A DNA stretch of 64,000 nt, taken from positions 4,475,430 to 4,539,429 of the forward strand of contig CP030885.1 of NCBI GenBank assembly GCA_006969625.1, read 5' to 3'. The notes under the pieces are model-generated. The model was not told the DNA's origin, did no database searches, and saw only the letters and a list, made by a program, of their open reading frames with translations. The DNA is from Rhodospirillaceae bacterium. Lineage in GTDB: Bacteria; Pseudomonadota; Alphaproteobacteria; Kiloniellales; DSM-21159. A program made the position numbers and the translations under genes. Below, in pieces: positions 31,808 through 39,213 of this stretch; the stretch's first letter is position 1; each line of letters opens with the position of its first letter.

Positions 31808-33046
31808 TCACGCCGGCGCCAGGCGGGGGTCCAGACCGTAGCTGGACAGCCGCTCGATCCCGGTCTCGGTGATCAGCACCTGTTCCTCCAGCTTCACCCC
31901 CTCGCCGCCGTCCGGGTGGCCGACGAAGCTCTCCAGCGAGATGGTCATTCCGGGCTCGAAATGGCCCTCCTGTCCGACCGCGTCCCAGTCGCAGCGGTAG
32001 GGGATGAAGGGATACTCGCCGGCCAGCCCGTTGCCGTGGGCGATCAGGAAGTACCGGTTGGGCAGGAAGTCCTCGGGAAGCTGGCGGGCACGCTCGGCGA
32101 AGGCGCGGAAGCTCAGGCCCGGGCGCAGCAGCGCCATGTTGGTCTCGAGCTGCTCGACGGCGAGGCCGTAGAGCCGGCGCTGCTGCGGGCTCGGCCGACC
32201 CTCGCCGGCCAGGAAGGTGCGCGAGAAGTCGGCGAAGTAGCCGTGCGCGCCGATCGCGTCGGTGTCCAGGCAGACCAGCTCGCCGGCGGCGATCGGCTTG
32301 TCGGAGCACTCCTGGAACCAGGGGTTGGTGTGGCTGCCCGAGGTGAACAGGCGGGTCTCGACGTACTCGCCGCCGCCGGCGACCAGGGCGCGATTGAACT
32401 CGGCCCAGACCGCGGCCTCCGTGCGGCCGGGCCGTAATTCGGCCTCCAGGTGCGCGACCGCCGCCTCGGTGCAACGCACGGAGGCACGCACCAACTCGAC
32501 CTCCTCCGGCGACTTCACCGCCTTGGCGCGCTCCACCGTCATGGTCGCGTCGACCACCTCCAGCCCACTGTCGGCCAGCGCCGGGCCGGCGTCGAGCGGC
32601 GCGCGTTCGAGGCCGATCCGCCGGGCGCCCGGCGCGTGCGCGCGCAGCAGCGCATGGATTTCGCCGACGAAGCGCGCCAGGTGCTCGCGCGCCTTGGCCG
32701 TGCCGGCGTAGAGCGGGTGGACCGGGGGGGCCGGGCGGACTTCGTCGACCGTGTCCAGGCCGGCGGCCAGATGGGCGCAGCCGGCGTACTCGAACAGCAC
32801 CACCGGGCCCTCCAGCGGCACGAAGACGCAGCGGCTCGGGTTGCGCCCGGTGTTGAGCTGCATGTTCCGCGCACCGCAGGCGTAGCGCAGGTTGACGGAA
32901 TCGTAGAGCACCAGGGCCGGCAGCGCGTCGGCCGCCATGACCGCGCGCAGGCGGGCCAGGCGCTGGCGGCGCACCAGCGCCTCGTGCGCGGCGGGCAGCA
33001 GGAAGCTGGCGAAATCGGGCGTCCCGGCGTCGTGCGGCAGGTCCAT
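31808..33046 (-). CDS. M24 metallohydrolase, DddP-like
   Basis: A 412-residue protein of the creatinase/Xaa-Pro peptidase fold. The sequence resembles the DMSP lyase DddP over much of its length: LRYACGARNMQLNTGRNP, ETRLFTSGSHTNPWFQEC, CLDTDAIGAHGYFADFSRTF and KLEEQVLITETG. The metal ligands of DddP (two Asp in DTD, a further Asp in FADFS, His in AHGNG, Glu in LESF, Glu in KLEEQ) are all present. The aspartate that DddP uses as catalytic base, in its HGVGLCDEW block, is glycine here (HGNGLAGEY). So it is probably a relative with another substrate. Confidence 0.8.
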   Translation of the reverse strand: MDLPHDAGTPDFASFLLPAAHEALVRRQRLARLRAVMAADALPALVLYDSVNLRYACGARNMQLNTGRNPSRCVFVPLEGPVVLFEYAGCAHLAAGLDTVDEVRPAPPVHPLYAGTAKAREHLARFVGEIHALLRAHAPGARRIGLERAPLDAGPALADSGLEVVDATMTVERAKAVKSPEEVELVRASVRCTEAAVAHLEAELRPGRTEAAVWAEFNRALVAGGGEYVETRLFTSGSHTNPWFQECSDKPIAAGELVCLDTDAIGAHGYFADFSRTFLAGEGRPSPQQRRLYGLAVEQLETNMALLRPGLSFRAFAERARQLPEDFLPNRYFLIAHGNGLAGEYPFIPYRCDWDAVGQEGHFEPGMTISLESFVGHPDGGEGVKLEEQVLITETGIERLSSYGLDPRLAPA

Positions 33047-33119
33047 GCGGCCGAGTTTCCGCCGGCCGTGCCCCGCGCGCAAGCGCCGCCAGCCTCAGGG
33101 ACCGCGTGTGAACGCGCTG

Positions 33120-33956
33120 TCAGAGGCCTTTCGGCACGTAGTTGAAGCGCTGCATCTGCTCGCGGTGGCGCTCGACGATCCGGCGCACCTGCTCCTCGCT
33201 GAGCTGGCTCTTCCACTGGTCGCGCTTGCCGGCGCGGAAGAAGGCCTTGGAATGGCTGGAACGCTCGATGAAGCCCTGCTGCTCCTCCTGCTTCTTCAGG
33301 GTCTTGAAGGAGGAGAAGCGGATCGCCTTCTCGATGCGCTGGCGCGGCGGGTTGAGACCGAGAAAGCGGGCGACCTTGGCGAAGCTCTTGAGCGGCTTGT
33401 CCAGCATGTCCTCGTAGCGCACCACGTGCAGCCGCGGGTTGGGCACCTGGGTCCAGGACTTCACGTTTTCGGACCAGGAGTTGAGGAACTCGATGACCTG
33501 GGTCTCGCTGGGCTGCGACAGCCCGCCCTCGATCGCCATCGCCTCGATCGCCGCGTCGATCGTCAGGCCGAAGTGGTCGGCGTAGGACAGGGTGACGTCG
33601 AGCGGATTGCGCACGATGTAGATGGCCCCGGCCGTGCATTCCATGGTGTGGATCGGCACGCCGCGGCTGACGCCCAGGTAGCCGTGCGTCTTGACGAAGA
33701 CGGAGTCGGGGTGGGCGCCCATCATCGCGCGGTGCACCCGCGGCCGCAGCCGGGCGAGGTCGTCGAGGTCGAGCTCGGTCGCCGGCTTGTCGGTGAACAT
33801 GCCGTACCAGGCGTACTGGCTGTCGCCCAGGGTGAACTTGTTCAGCTCGTTCGGCGGCAGCGGCGCGTCGGGATTGCGCAGCAGGTTGTGCAGGAAGGCG
33901 CGCATCCAGGTGTTCCCCGACTTGGGGTAGGAGGCGAGCCAGATGATGGCACCCAT
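33120..33956 (-). CDS. Sulfotransferase domain protein
   Basis: A 278-residue protein with the PAPS 5'-phosphosulfate loop WLASYPKSGNTWMRAFL near residue 6, the 3'-phosphate motif YIVRNPLDVTLSYADH near residue 118, and LHVVRYEDMLDKP near residue 185. These are the three conserved blocks of Sulfotransfer_1 enzymes, which move sulfate from PAPS to carbohydrates, lipids or peptides. The acceptor is unknown. The ATG at 33956 places the P-loop at the usual distance from the N-terminus. Confidence 0.88.
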   Translation of the reverse strand: MGAIIWLASYPKSGNTWMRAFLHNLLRNPDAPLPPNELNKFTLGDSQYAWYGMFTDKPATELDLDDLARLRPRVHRAMMGAHPDSVFVKTHGYLGVSRGVPIHTMECTAGAIYIVRNPLDVTLSYADHFGLTIDAAIEAMAIEGGLSQPSETQVIEFLNSWSENVKSWTQVPNPRLHVVRYEDMLDKPLKSFAKVARFLGLNPPRQRIEKAIRFSSFKTLKKQEEQQGFIERSSHSKAFFRAGKRDQWKSQLSEEQVRRIVERHREQMQRFNYVPKGL

Positions 33957-34185
33957 GGCGGCGACGCGGACTCTCTCGGGACGGACGGCTGGGGACGGGC
34001 GGCGGACCGGCCTTGCCCGGTCCGGTGCGGGCGCGCGACTGCGGGGCGACTTCCCGGCGGTTGCCCGACGGGCGCGCAATTCCCACCCGCTGTGCGGCGG
34101 TCTAGCACGTCCCCGCCGCTCGACCAAGTGCCGCCTCCGATGGAGGCCGCGGCACCCCTGGCCGGTCGTGGGCGCCCGGAAAAGA
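33957..34185. other. Intergenic stretch upstream of the sulfotransferase
   Basis: No gene is supported here. It should hold the sulfotransferase promoter on the minus strand and the 3' end of the porin transcript, which terminates at 34186-34217. Confidence 0.5.
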
Positions 34186-34217
34186 GAAAGGGCGATGCCC
34201 GAAGGCACCGCCCTTTC
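34186..34217 (-). terminator. Rho-independent terminator of porin 1
   Basis: A 14-bp stem (GAAAGGGCGATGCC on the plus strand with its pairing arm, one G-T mismatch) with loop CGAA is followed on the minus strand by TCTTTTCC. A close copy follows porin 2 at 36669-36698. Confidence 0.8.
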
Positions 34218-34273
34218 GTTCCGTCGCCGCGGACCAGGCCGCTCGGGCCCGATCCCTCGGCGCCGTCGCGGAC

Positions 34274-35371
34274 CTAGAAGTCCAGACGGGTGCCCAGGAT
34301 GACGCCCCAGGCGTCTTCCTCGCGGCTGGCCGAGGCGTCGTCGTCGTTGGTGTACTGCAGGGCACCGACGACCTTGACGCCGGGGCTCAGGCGGTAGTTG
34401 CCGCCCAGCTCGACGCGGTGCACCTGGTCGTCGCCGCCGGCCGTCTCGGTCTCGCCGTTCAGGTAGGTGACGCCGATCTCCCAGGGGCCCGCGCCGTAGG
34501 TGGCGCCGACATCCCACACCAGGGTGTCGCGGTCCGCGCTGAGGCCGTTGTTCTGGTGCAGCACCGAGCCGCCGACCGTGAAGCCGGAGAAGCCGATGTT
34601 CAGGCCGCCCGAGAAGCCGAGGAAGTCGTCGGCGCCAGCGGCACCGTCGCCCTCGTCCATGCCGTACTCGATGCCACCGGCGACCGCGACGTCGACGCCG
34701 CCGAAGGACTCGACGAAGTTCAGACCGCCGCCGAAGAAGTTGTTGTACTCACCGGCCTCGTCGCTCTCGTTCAGGCCGAAGGTCTGGGTGTTGCCGCCAC
34801 GCGCGTCGATGTTCGGCGTGTAGGAGGCACCCAGCTGGAAGCCGAAGAAGCGCGGCGTGAAGTAGGTGATCTTGTTGGCGTCCGAAACCGCGTTCAGCAG
34901 GGTCGAGGTGCCCGCGGCCGAGATCGCGTTGTACGGGCCGACGTTCGGCGAGTTCAGACCCAGGCCGGCGGACGGGCCGGTGTACTGCATCAGGTAGGGC
35001 GCGGAGTTCTCCGAACCCATGATCAGACGGCCCCAACCACCCGTGAAGTACAGGTAGGTCTCGTCCATCTGGTCGCCCTGGGTGATCGCCTCGAGCTGAG
35101 CCTGGAAGCCGACCGTCAGGCCGTTGTCCAGGGTGGTCTCGCCCTTGAAGTGGATCTCGCCCTCGTGGCGGACGTTGAAGGGGTTGTAGTCGCCACCGGC
35201 GACACCGTCGCCGTCGCAGTCGGCGACGTCGCAGTCCTGCGCCACGGCGGTGAAGAAGTTCTCGTAGTAGCCGCCGACGCCCAGGGAGATCTTCCCGTCC
35301 TGAGCGGCCGCCGGGCCGGCGATCAGCGCGAGCGCGCCCAGCGCCGTGGTCCCGTAAAGGGCCTTCTTCAT
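34274..35371 (-). CDS. Outer membrane porin 1
   Basis: A 365-residue precursor with signal peptide KKALYGTTALGALALIAGPAAAQ and a beta-barrel ending GVILGTRLDF, the terminal aromatic expected for BAM recognition. It has porin patterns such as GFQAQLEAITQGDQMDETYLYF and WGRLIMGSENSAPY of the alphaproteobacterial Porin_4/general porin type. It forms diffusion channels. The start at 35371 follows GGAGGAG. It is a paralogue of the gene at 36817-38052 and shares its leader. Confidence 0.9.
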   Translation of the reverse strand: MKKALYGTTALGALALIAGPAAAQDGKISLGVGGYYENFFTAVAQDCDVADCDGDGVAGGDYNPFNVRHEGEIHFKGETTLDNGLTVGFQAQLEAITQGDQMDETYLYFTGGWGRLIMGSENSAPYLMQYTGPSAGLGLNSPNVGPYNAISAAGTSTLLNAVSDANKITYFTPRFFGFQLGASYTPNIDARGGNTQTFGLNESDEAGEYNNFFGGGLNFVESFGGVDVAVAGGIEYGMDEGDGAAGADDFLGFSGGLNIGFSGFTVGGSVLHQNNGLSADRDTLVWDVGATYGAGPWEIGVTYLNGETETAGGDDQVHRVELGGNYRLSPGVKVVGALQYTNDDDASASREEDAWGVILGTRLDF

Positions 35372-35485
35372 CTGTTGCTCCTCCATCAAAGCTCAGATGC
35401 GGTTTCGCTTCCCACCCGGCTTCCCTCTGTCGAGACCGCCGGCGCCCCAGCGCCAACACCCTCTCGAGCCCCCCGGGTGACCTCT
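35371..35485 (-). repeat. Porin 1 leader, identical to the porin 2 leader
   Basis: These 115 bp match 38052-38166 base for base, covering the ribosome-binding site and the upstream leader. Homology ends sharply at 35486. Identity in a non-coding stretch suggests recent duplication, gene conversion or a conserved regulatory leader. Confidence 0.9.
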
Positions 35486-35911
35486 TCGTTCGGTGATGAA
35501 CCGAAGTGGCCCGAACAATACCCGGAACTCATTCATTCACAAGGCAAGCGAGAACGGTGGTGTGGCTTTTCGAACGAGGTGTGGCGAAATCGCAACGCAG
35601 AGCCGTGCGGGCGCCCATTCACGACCGAAGGGACGACATTCCGGCACCGAAAGAAGAAGCGGCGGGCAAACCGGGGGGAACGAACCGTCCGGCGAGCCGG
35701 ATCGGACGGCGTCAGAACTGACGCGGAGATGGAGAAGAATCCGGAATAATACTTGCGTAGATAGCAGAACAACTGGCTTGCGAACATCGCGTCGATTAAT
35801 TCATTCAGTTCTGAATTGTAGTGCCGAACGACAAAAACCTTTTAGGTTGTATTCTTCGTCTAGGATGACTAGTTTTTTACTGAAGAAGTTCCCTAGTGAC
35901 AGGACCGAACG
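35486..35911. promoter_or_regulatory. Divergent promoter region between porin 1 and the MarR gene
   Basis: No gene is supported. Positions 35740-35900 are clearly AT-richer than their surroundings and contain AACCTTTTAGGTT (about 35837-35849) and TTCAGTTCTGAA-type short inverted repeats. It probably holds the promoters of porin 1 (leftward) and the MarR regulator (rightward), and possibly the regulator's operators. Confidence 0.5.
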
Positions 35912-36421
35912 ATGCGACAGGCCACCGGCTGGAGCGTGGATCTTACCGGCTCGGACGAGGCCCCGACGGGGGGCGAGGGCGCACCCGAGGGCCTGGGCCA
36001 CTTCCTGCGCGACGCCTACCGCGCCTACACCAAGGTGCTGCAGGACCTGCTCTCGCTGGAGGGCGTGCCGCTGGGGTTCTGGCAGTTCCTCTTCGTACTC
36101 TGGCAGGACGAGGGCATGTCCCAGAAGGAACTGTGCCGGCGCGTCGGCACCGTCGAGGCGTCCGCCGTCAACGTCCTGGGCCAGATGGAGCGGCGCGGCT
36201 GGATCGTGCGCGACCGCGACCCCAACGATCAGCGCCGGCGCCTCGTCTACCTGACGGCCAGCGGCCGGGCGCTGCGGCAGCGTCTGCTGCCGGTTCATCA
36301 CCGGCTGGAACGTGCCATCGCCGAGCGGTTCGAGCGGCGTGAGCTCGAGGAGATGAAGCGCCGCCTGGCCGACATCAGCGACACGCTCGAAGAGGTACGG
36401 GCACGGCATCGCCGGCTTTGA
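35912..36421 (+). CDS. MarR-family transcription regulator
   Basis: A 169-residue protein with a 30-residue acidic leader and the winged helix-turn-helix of MarR: MSQKELCRRVGTVEASAVNVL for the recognition region, then WIVRDRDPNDQRRRLVYLT for the wing, and dimerisation helices at both ends. MarR proteins act as dimeric repressors released by small aromatic ligands. AGGA precedes the ATG. It lies between two paralogous porins and diverges from porin 1, so control of porin expression is likely but unproven. Confidence 0.88.
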   Translation: MRQATGWSVDLTGSDEAPTGGEGAPEGLGHFLRDAYRAYTKVLQDLLSLEGVPLGFWQFLFVLWQDEGMSQKELCRRVGTVEASAVNVLGQMERRGWIVRDRDPNDQRRRLVYLTASGRALRQRLLPVHHRLERAIAERFERRELEEMKRRLADISDTLEEVRARHRRL

Positions 36422-36756
36422 CCGCGGCGCCTGGAGACCGTCTCGACGCGCGCCGTGCCATTGAGCCGCGAAGATCTTCGCTTGCAGTCCCATCAGGCGC
36501 GAAGCATTCGATCCCCGTGCCGCCTGCGTTGTCGTTCCGCCCCGAAGCCCTTCAGGCGTGAAGGGTCTTGCCGCGACTGGCCGAAGCGGAGGCCGTTGCT
36601 GCGCGCCCCGACCCCGGTGCGCCGCCGGCCGCCGGCGGCTCGCCGTCGCGCACCGCAAAAGAGCGGCAAAAGGGCGGCGCCCGACGGCACCGCCCTTTCG
36701 TTCCGTCGCCGCGGACCGGGCCGCTCGGGCCCGATCCCTCGGCGCCGTCGCGGACC
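36422..36756. other. Intergenic stretch downstream of the MarR gene
   Basis: No gene is supported. It holds the porin 2 terminator (36669-36698) and, from about 36650 to 36756, a near copy of the porin 1 downstream region. Open frames here are short and lack ribosome-binding sites. Confidence 0.5.
36669..36698 (-). terminator. Rho-independent terminator of porin 2
   Basis: AAAGGGCGGCGCC and GGCACCGCCCTTT pair around loop CGAC (one mismatch). On the minus strand it is followed by TGCCGCTCTTTTGC. It is a near copy of the porin 1 terminator at 34186-34217. Confidence 0.7.
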
Positions 36757-36819
36757 TAGAGCAGGATTCACGTCATTGGTGGAAGCGGATCCGCTTCCAC
36801 CAATGACGATCGCGCTCTA
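36757..36819. repeat. TAGAGC palindromic element inserted at the porin 2 stop codon
   Basis: Arms AGAGC and GCTCT enclose a perfect 34-bp palindrome centred on GGATCC. Comparison with porin 1, where GGACCTAGAAGTCC runs straight through, shows a clean insertion at CTAG, with CTAG (or TA) present on both sides. A full relative lies at 6183-6245. It behaves like a small non-autonomous mobile palindrome. Confidence 0.88.
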
Positions 36820-38052
36820 GAAGTCCAGACGGGTGCCCAGGATGACGCCCCAGGCGTCTTCCTCGCGGTTCGCCGAGGCGTCGTCGTCGTTGCTGTACTG
36901 CAGGGCACCGACCACCCTGACGCCGGGGCTCAGGCGGTAGTTGCCGCCCAGCTCGACACGGTGGAGCTGATCGTCTCCCCCGGCCGTCTCGGTCTCGCCG
37001 TTCAGGTAGGTGACGCCGATCTCCCAGGGGCCCGCGCCGTAGGTGGCGCCGACGTCCCACACCAGGGTGTCGCGGTCGCCTTCCAGGCCGTTGTTCGAGT
37101 GCAGCACCGAGCCGCCGAGCGTGAAACCCGAGAATCCGACGTTGATGCCGCCCGAGAAAGCGACGAAGTCGTCGATCTGCTCCTCGCCGAGTTGCTCACA
37201 GGCTTGCAAGTCGGCGAGGCAATCCGGCGCTGCAGGATCGCCCGCAGCCCATCGCGTGCGGATGATCTGCCCGTCGACGATGGCGATCTCCGGAGCGATC
37301 CAGCGACCCGGCGAGCCGGCCACCACGGTGATGGGCGTGTCCGGGTTGATGTCGTCGTCTTCGGCCATGCCGTACTCGACGCCGCCGGCAATCGCCAAGT
37401 CGACGCCGCCGAAGGACTCGACGAAGTTCAGACCGCCGCCGAAGAAGTGATTGTACTCGTCCTCGTCCTCCGAGGTGTTCAGGCCGGCGCTCTGACGGTC
37501 ACCGCCGGTGCTGTCGATGTTCGGCGTGTAGGAGGCACCGAGCTGGAAGCCGAAGAAGCGCGGCGTGAAGTAGGTGATCTTGTTGGCGTCCGACGTCTGG
37601 TTGACAAGGGTCGAGGTACCCGCTGCGGAAATCTGCTGGAACGGCGCGATGTTCGGCGAATTCAGACCCAGGCCGGCGGACGGACCGGTGTACTGCATCT
37701 GATATGGTGCGGAGTTCTCCGAACCCATGATCAGACGGCCCCAGCCACCCTCGAAGTAGAGGTAGGTCTCGTCGATCTGGTCGCCCTGGGTGATCGCCTC
37801 GAGCTGGGCCTGGAAGCCAACCGTCAGGCCGTTGTCCAGGGTGGTCTCGCCCCTGAAGTGGATCTCGCCCTCGTGACGGACGTTGAAGGGGTTGTACTCG
37901 TTGCCATCGTCGTTGTCCTGCACGACGGCGGTGAAGAAGTTCTCGTAGTAGCCGCCGACGCCCAGGGAGATCCTCCCGTCCTGAGCGGCCGCCGGGCCGG
38001 CCATCAGGGCGAGCGCGCCCAGCGCCGTGGTCCCGTAAAGGGCCTGCTTCAT
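36817..38052 (-). CDS. Outer membrane porin 2
   Basis: A 411-residue paralogue of porin 1 with the same signal peptide type (KQALYGTTALGALALMAGPAAAQ) and the same C-terminal end GVILGTRLDF. It has a roughly 45-residue extra segment in the second half (DINPDTPITVVAGSPGRW to ACEQLGEEQIDD) with two cysteines, probably an extracellular loop, and lacks the cysteine-containing insert near residue 30 of porin 1. The stop codon TAG is formed by the edge of an inserted palindromic element. Start and ribosome-binding site are the same as in porin 1. Confidence 0.9.
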   Translation of the reverse strand: MKQALYGTTALGALALMAGPAAAQDGRISLGVGGYYENFFTAVVQDNDDGNEYNPFNVRHEGEIHFRGETTLDNGLTVGFQAQLEAITQGDQIDETYLYFEGGWGRLIMGSENSAPYQMQYTGPSAGLGLNSPNIAPFQQISAAGTSTLVNQTSDANKITYFTPRFFGFQLGASYTPNIDSTGGDRQSAGLNTSEDEDEYNHFFGGGLNFVESFGGVDLAIAGGVEYGMAEDDDINPDTPITVVAGSPGRWIAPEIAIVDGQIIRTRWAAGDPAAPDCLADLQACEQLGEEQIDDFVAFSGGINVGFSGFTLGGSVLHSNNGLEGDRDTLVWDVGATYGAGPWEIGVTYLNGETETAGGDDQLHRVELGGNYRLSPGVRVVGALQYSNDDDASANREEDAWGVILGTRLDF

Positions 38053-38166
38053 CTGTTGCTCCTCCATCAAAGCTCAGATGCGGTTTCGCTTCCCACCCGG
38101 CTTCCCTCTGTCGAGACCGCCGGCGCCCCAGCGCCAACACCCTCTCGAGCCCCCCGGGTGACCTCT
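38052..38166 (-). repeat. Porin 2 leader, identical to the porin 1 leader
   Basis: Base-for-base copy of 35371-35485. Beyond 38166 the two upstream regions are unrelated, so the two promoters may differ. Confidence 0.9.
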
Positions 38167-38322
38167 CGACGCGGATGCAGAACGAAAAAGTGCGGCCCGC
38201 GCTGAGCCGCACTCTATCCGTCGAAGTATAGGAGGCAAGAAACTCGAGGACTTATCGAGTCAAAATTCCCAGACGTGTGGTATCGAAAACATCATTACAT
38301 GAATTGTTCATCGATGAATAGT
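38167..38322. promoter_or_regulatory. Porin 2 upstream region with two palindromes
   Basis: AGTGCGGC and GCCGCACT (38189-38213) form an 8-bp hairpin, and TTCATCGATGAA (38297-38308) is a perfect 12-bp palindrome close to the end of the 2OG oxygenase gene. The stretch is AT-richer than average. The 12-bp palindrome looks like an operator; its regulator is unknown. Confidence 0.4.
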
Positions 38323-39030
38323 TCAACGCTGAAGCTTCAGGTCCGCCACGCGCAAGTTGAAGGCGAGCGAGACGCGTGTGCCGCGGCCGCGGAACGGCAG
38401 TACGCCGTGGCGCAGCCAGGCGGGGAAGAGCAGCATCTCGCCCGGCTGCGGCTGCAGCGTCCAGGTCGAGTAGCCGGGCACGCCGGGCAGGTCGTAGACG
38501 CCGACCGCCGGGCGCGGGTCGAGGAACTCGATGGCGCCGTTCGGCACCACGGCGGGATCGGGCGCGCCGAGGTCGACGTAGTAGACGCCGGACCAGTGGT
38601 TGTTGGCATGGGTGTGGTGACGGTTGTAGTCGCCGTCGAGGTTGACGTTGGCCCAGGCGGTCACCGCCAGCCGGCAGGTGAAGGCGCGGGTGCCGATCTG
38701 CGCCTCCATCGCCGCCCCGAAGGCCTCGTTGATGTACCGGCCCAGGCGCGCGACGTGCGGCCCGCCCCAGGTCATCAGGTCGTGGCTCGACTGCCAGCCG
38801 CCGACGTTGCTGCGGCTGGCCGAAGGCGTCGCCGCCCGGCGTGCCAGCACCAGCTCGCGCAGCCCGGCGTTGAGGTCGCCGCTGTCCGGCCAGAGGTGGC
38901 GGAAGATCGGCGTCGGAAAGGCGCGGACGACCGGGTCCGCCTCGGCGGCGGGCGAACCGGCGGCGGGCGAACCGGCGGCGGGCGAACCGGCGGCGGGCGA
39001 ATCGGCGGCTGGGGAATCGGCGGGCGGCAT
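38323..39030 (-). CDS. 2OG-Fe(II) oxygenase (TIGR02466-like)
   Basis: A 235-residue protein. After an N-terminal AAGSP-repeat tail (about residues 5-28) comes FPTPIFRHLWPDSG, then WANVNLDGDYNRHHTHANNHW with the Fe-binding histidine region, VYYVDLGAPD, LLFPAWLRHGVLPF (distal His) and RVSLAFNL (2OG-binding Arg). These match the putative 2OG-Fe(II) oxygenase family TIGR02466. The substrate is unknown. GAGGAG precedes the ATG on the minus strand. It is divergent from the TPR-methyltransferase gene 183 bp away. Confidence 0.82.
   Translation of the reverse strand: MPPADSPAADSPAAGSPAAGSPAAGSPAAEADPVVRAFPTPIFRHLWPDSGDLNAGLRELVLARRAATPSASRSNVGGWQSSHDLMTWGGPHVARLGRYINEAFGAAMEAQIGTRAFTCRLAVTAWANVNLDGDYNRHHTHANNHWSGVYYVDLGAPDPAVVPNGAIEFLDPRPAVGVYDLPGVPGYSTWTLQPQPGEMLLFPAWLRHGVLPFRGRGTRVSLAFNLRVADLKLQR
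38947..39021. repeat. 15-bp tandem repeats encoding AAGSP units
   Basis: About three exact and two degenerate copies of a 15-bp unit (GCGGGCGAACCGGCG on the plus strand) encode the proline/alanine tail of the oxygenase. Copy number is likely to vary by slippage without changing frame. Confidence 0.85.
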
Positions 39031-39213
39031 GGCGCTCCTCGCTGGCGGCGGCGCTGCACGGCGGCCTATGGTGAGTCCGGCGCCGGGCGCGGCAGAACAT
39101 CGGCCGACCCCGACAAGCCACCCGCCCGCCCCGACTGTCAACCGTCGCCCGCCAGCCGTCGCCCCGCCAGCCGCCGTCCCGTCGCCGGCACCGCCACAGC
39201 GAGCGCCCCGCGC

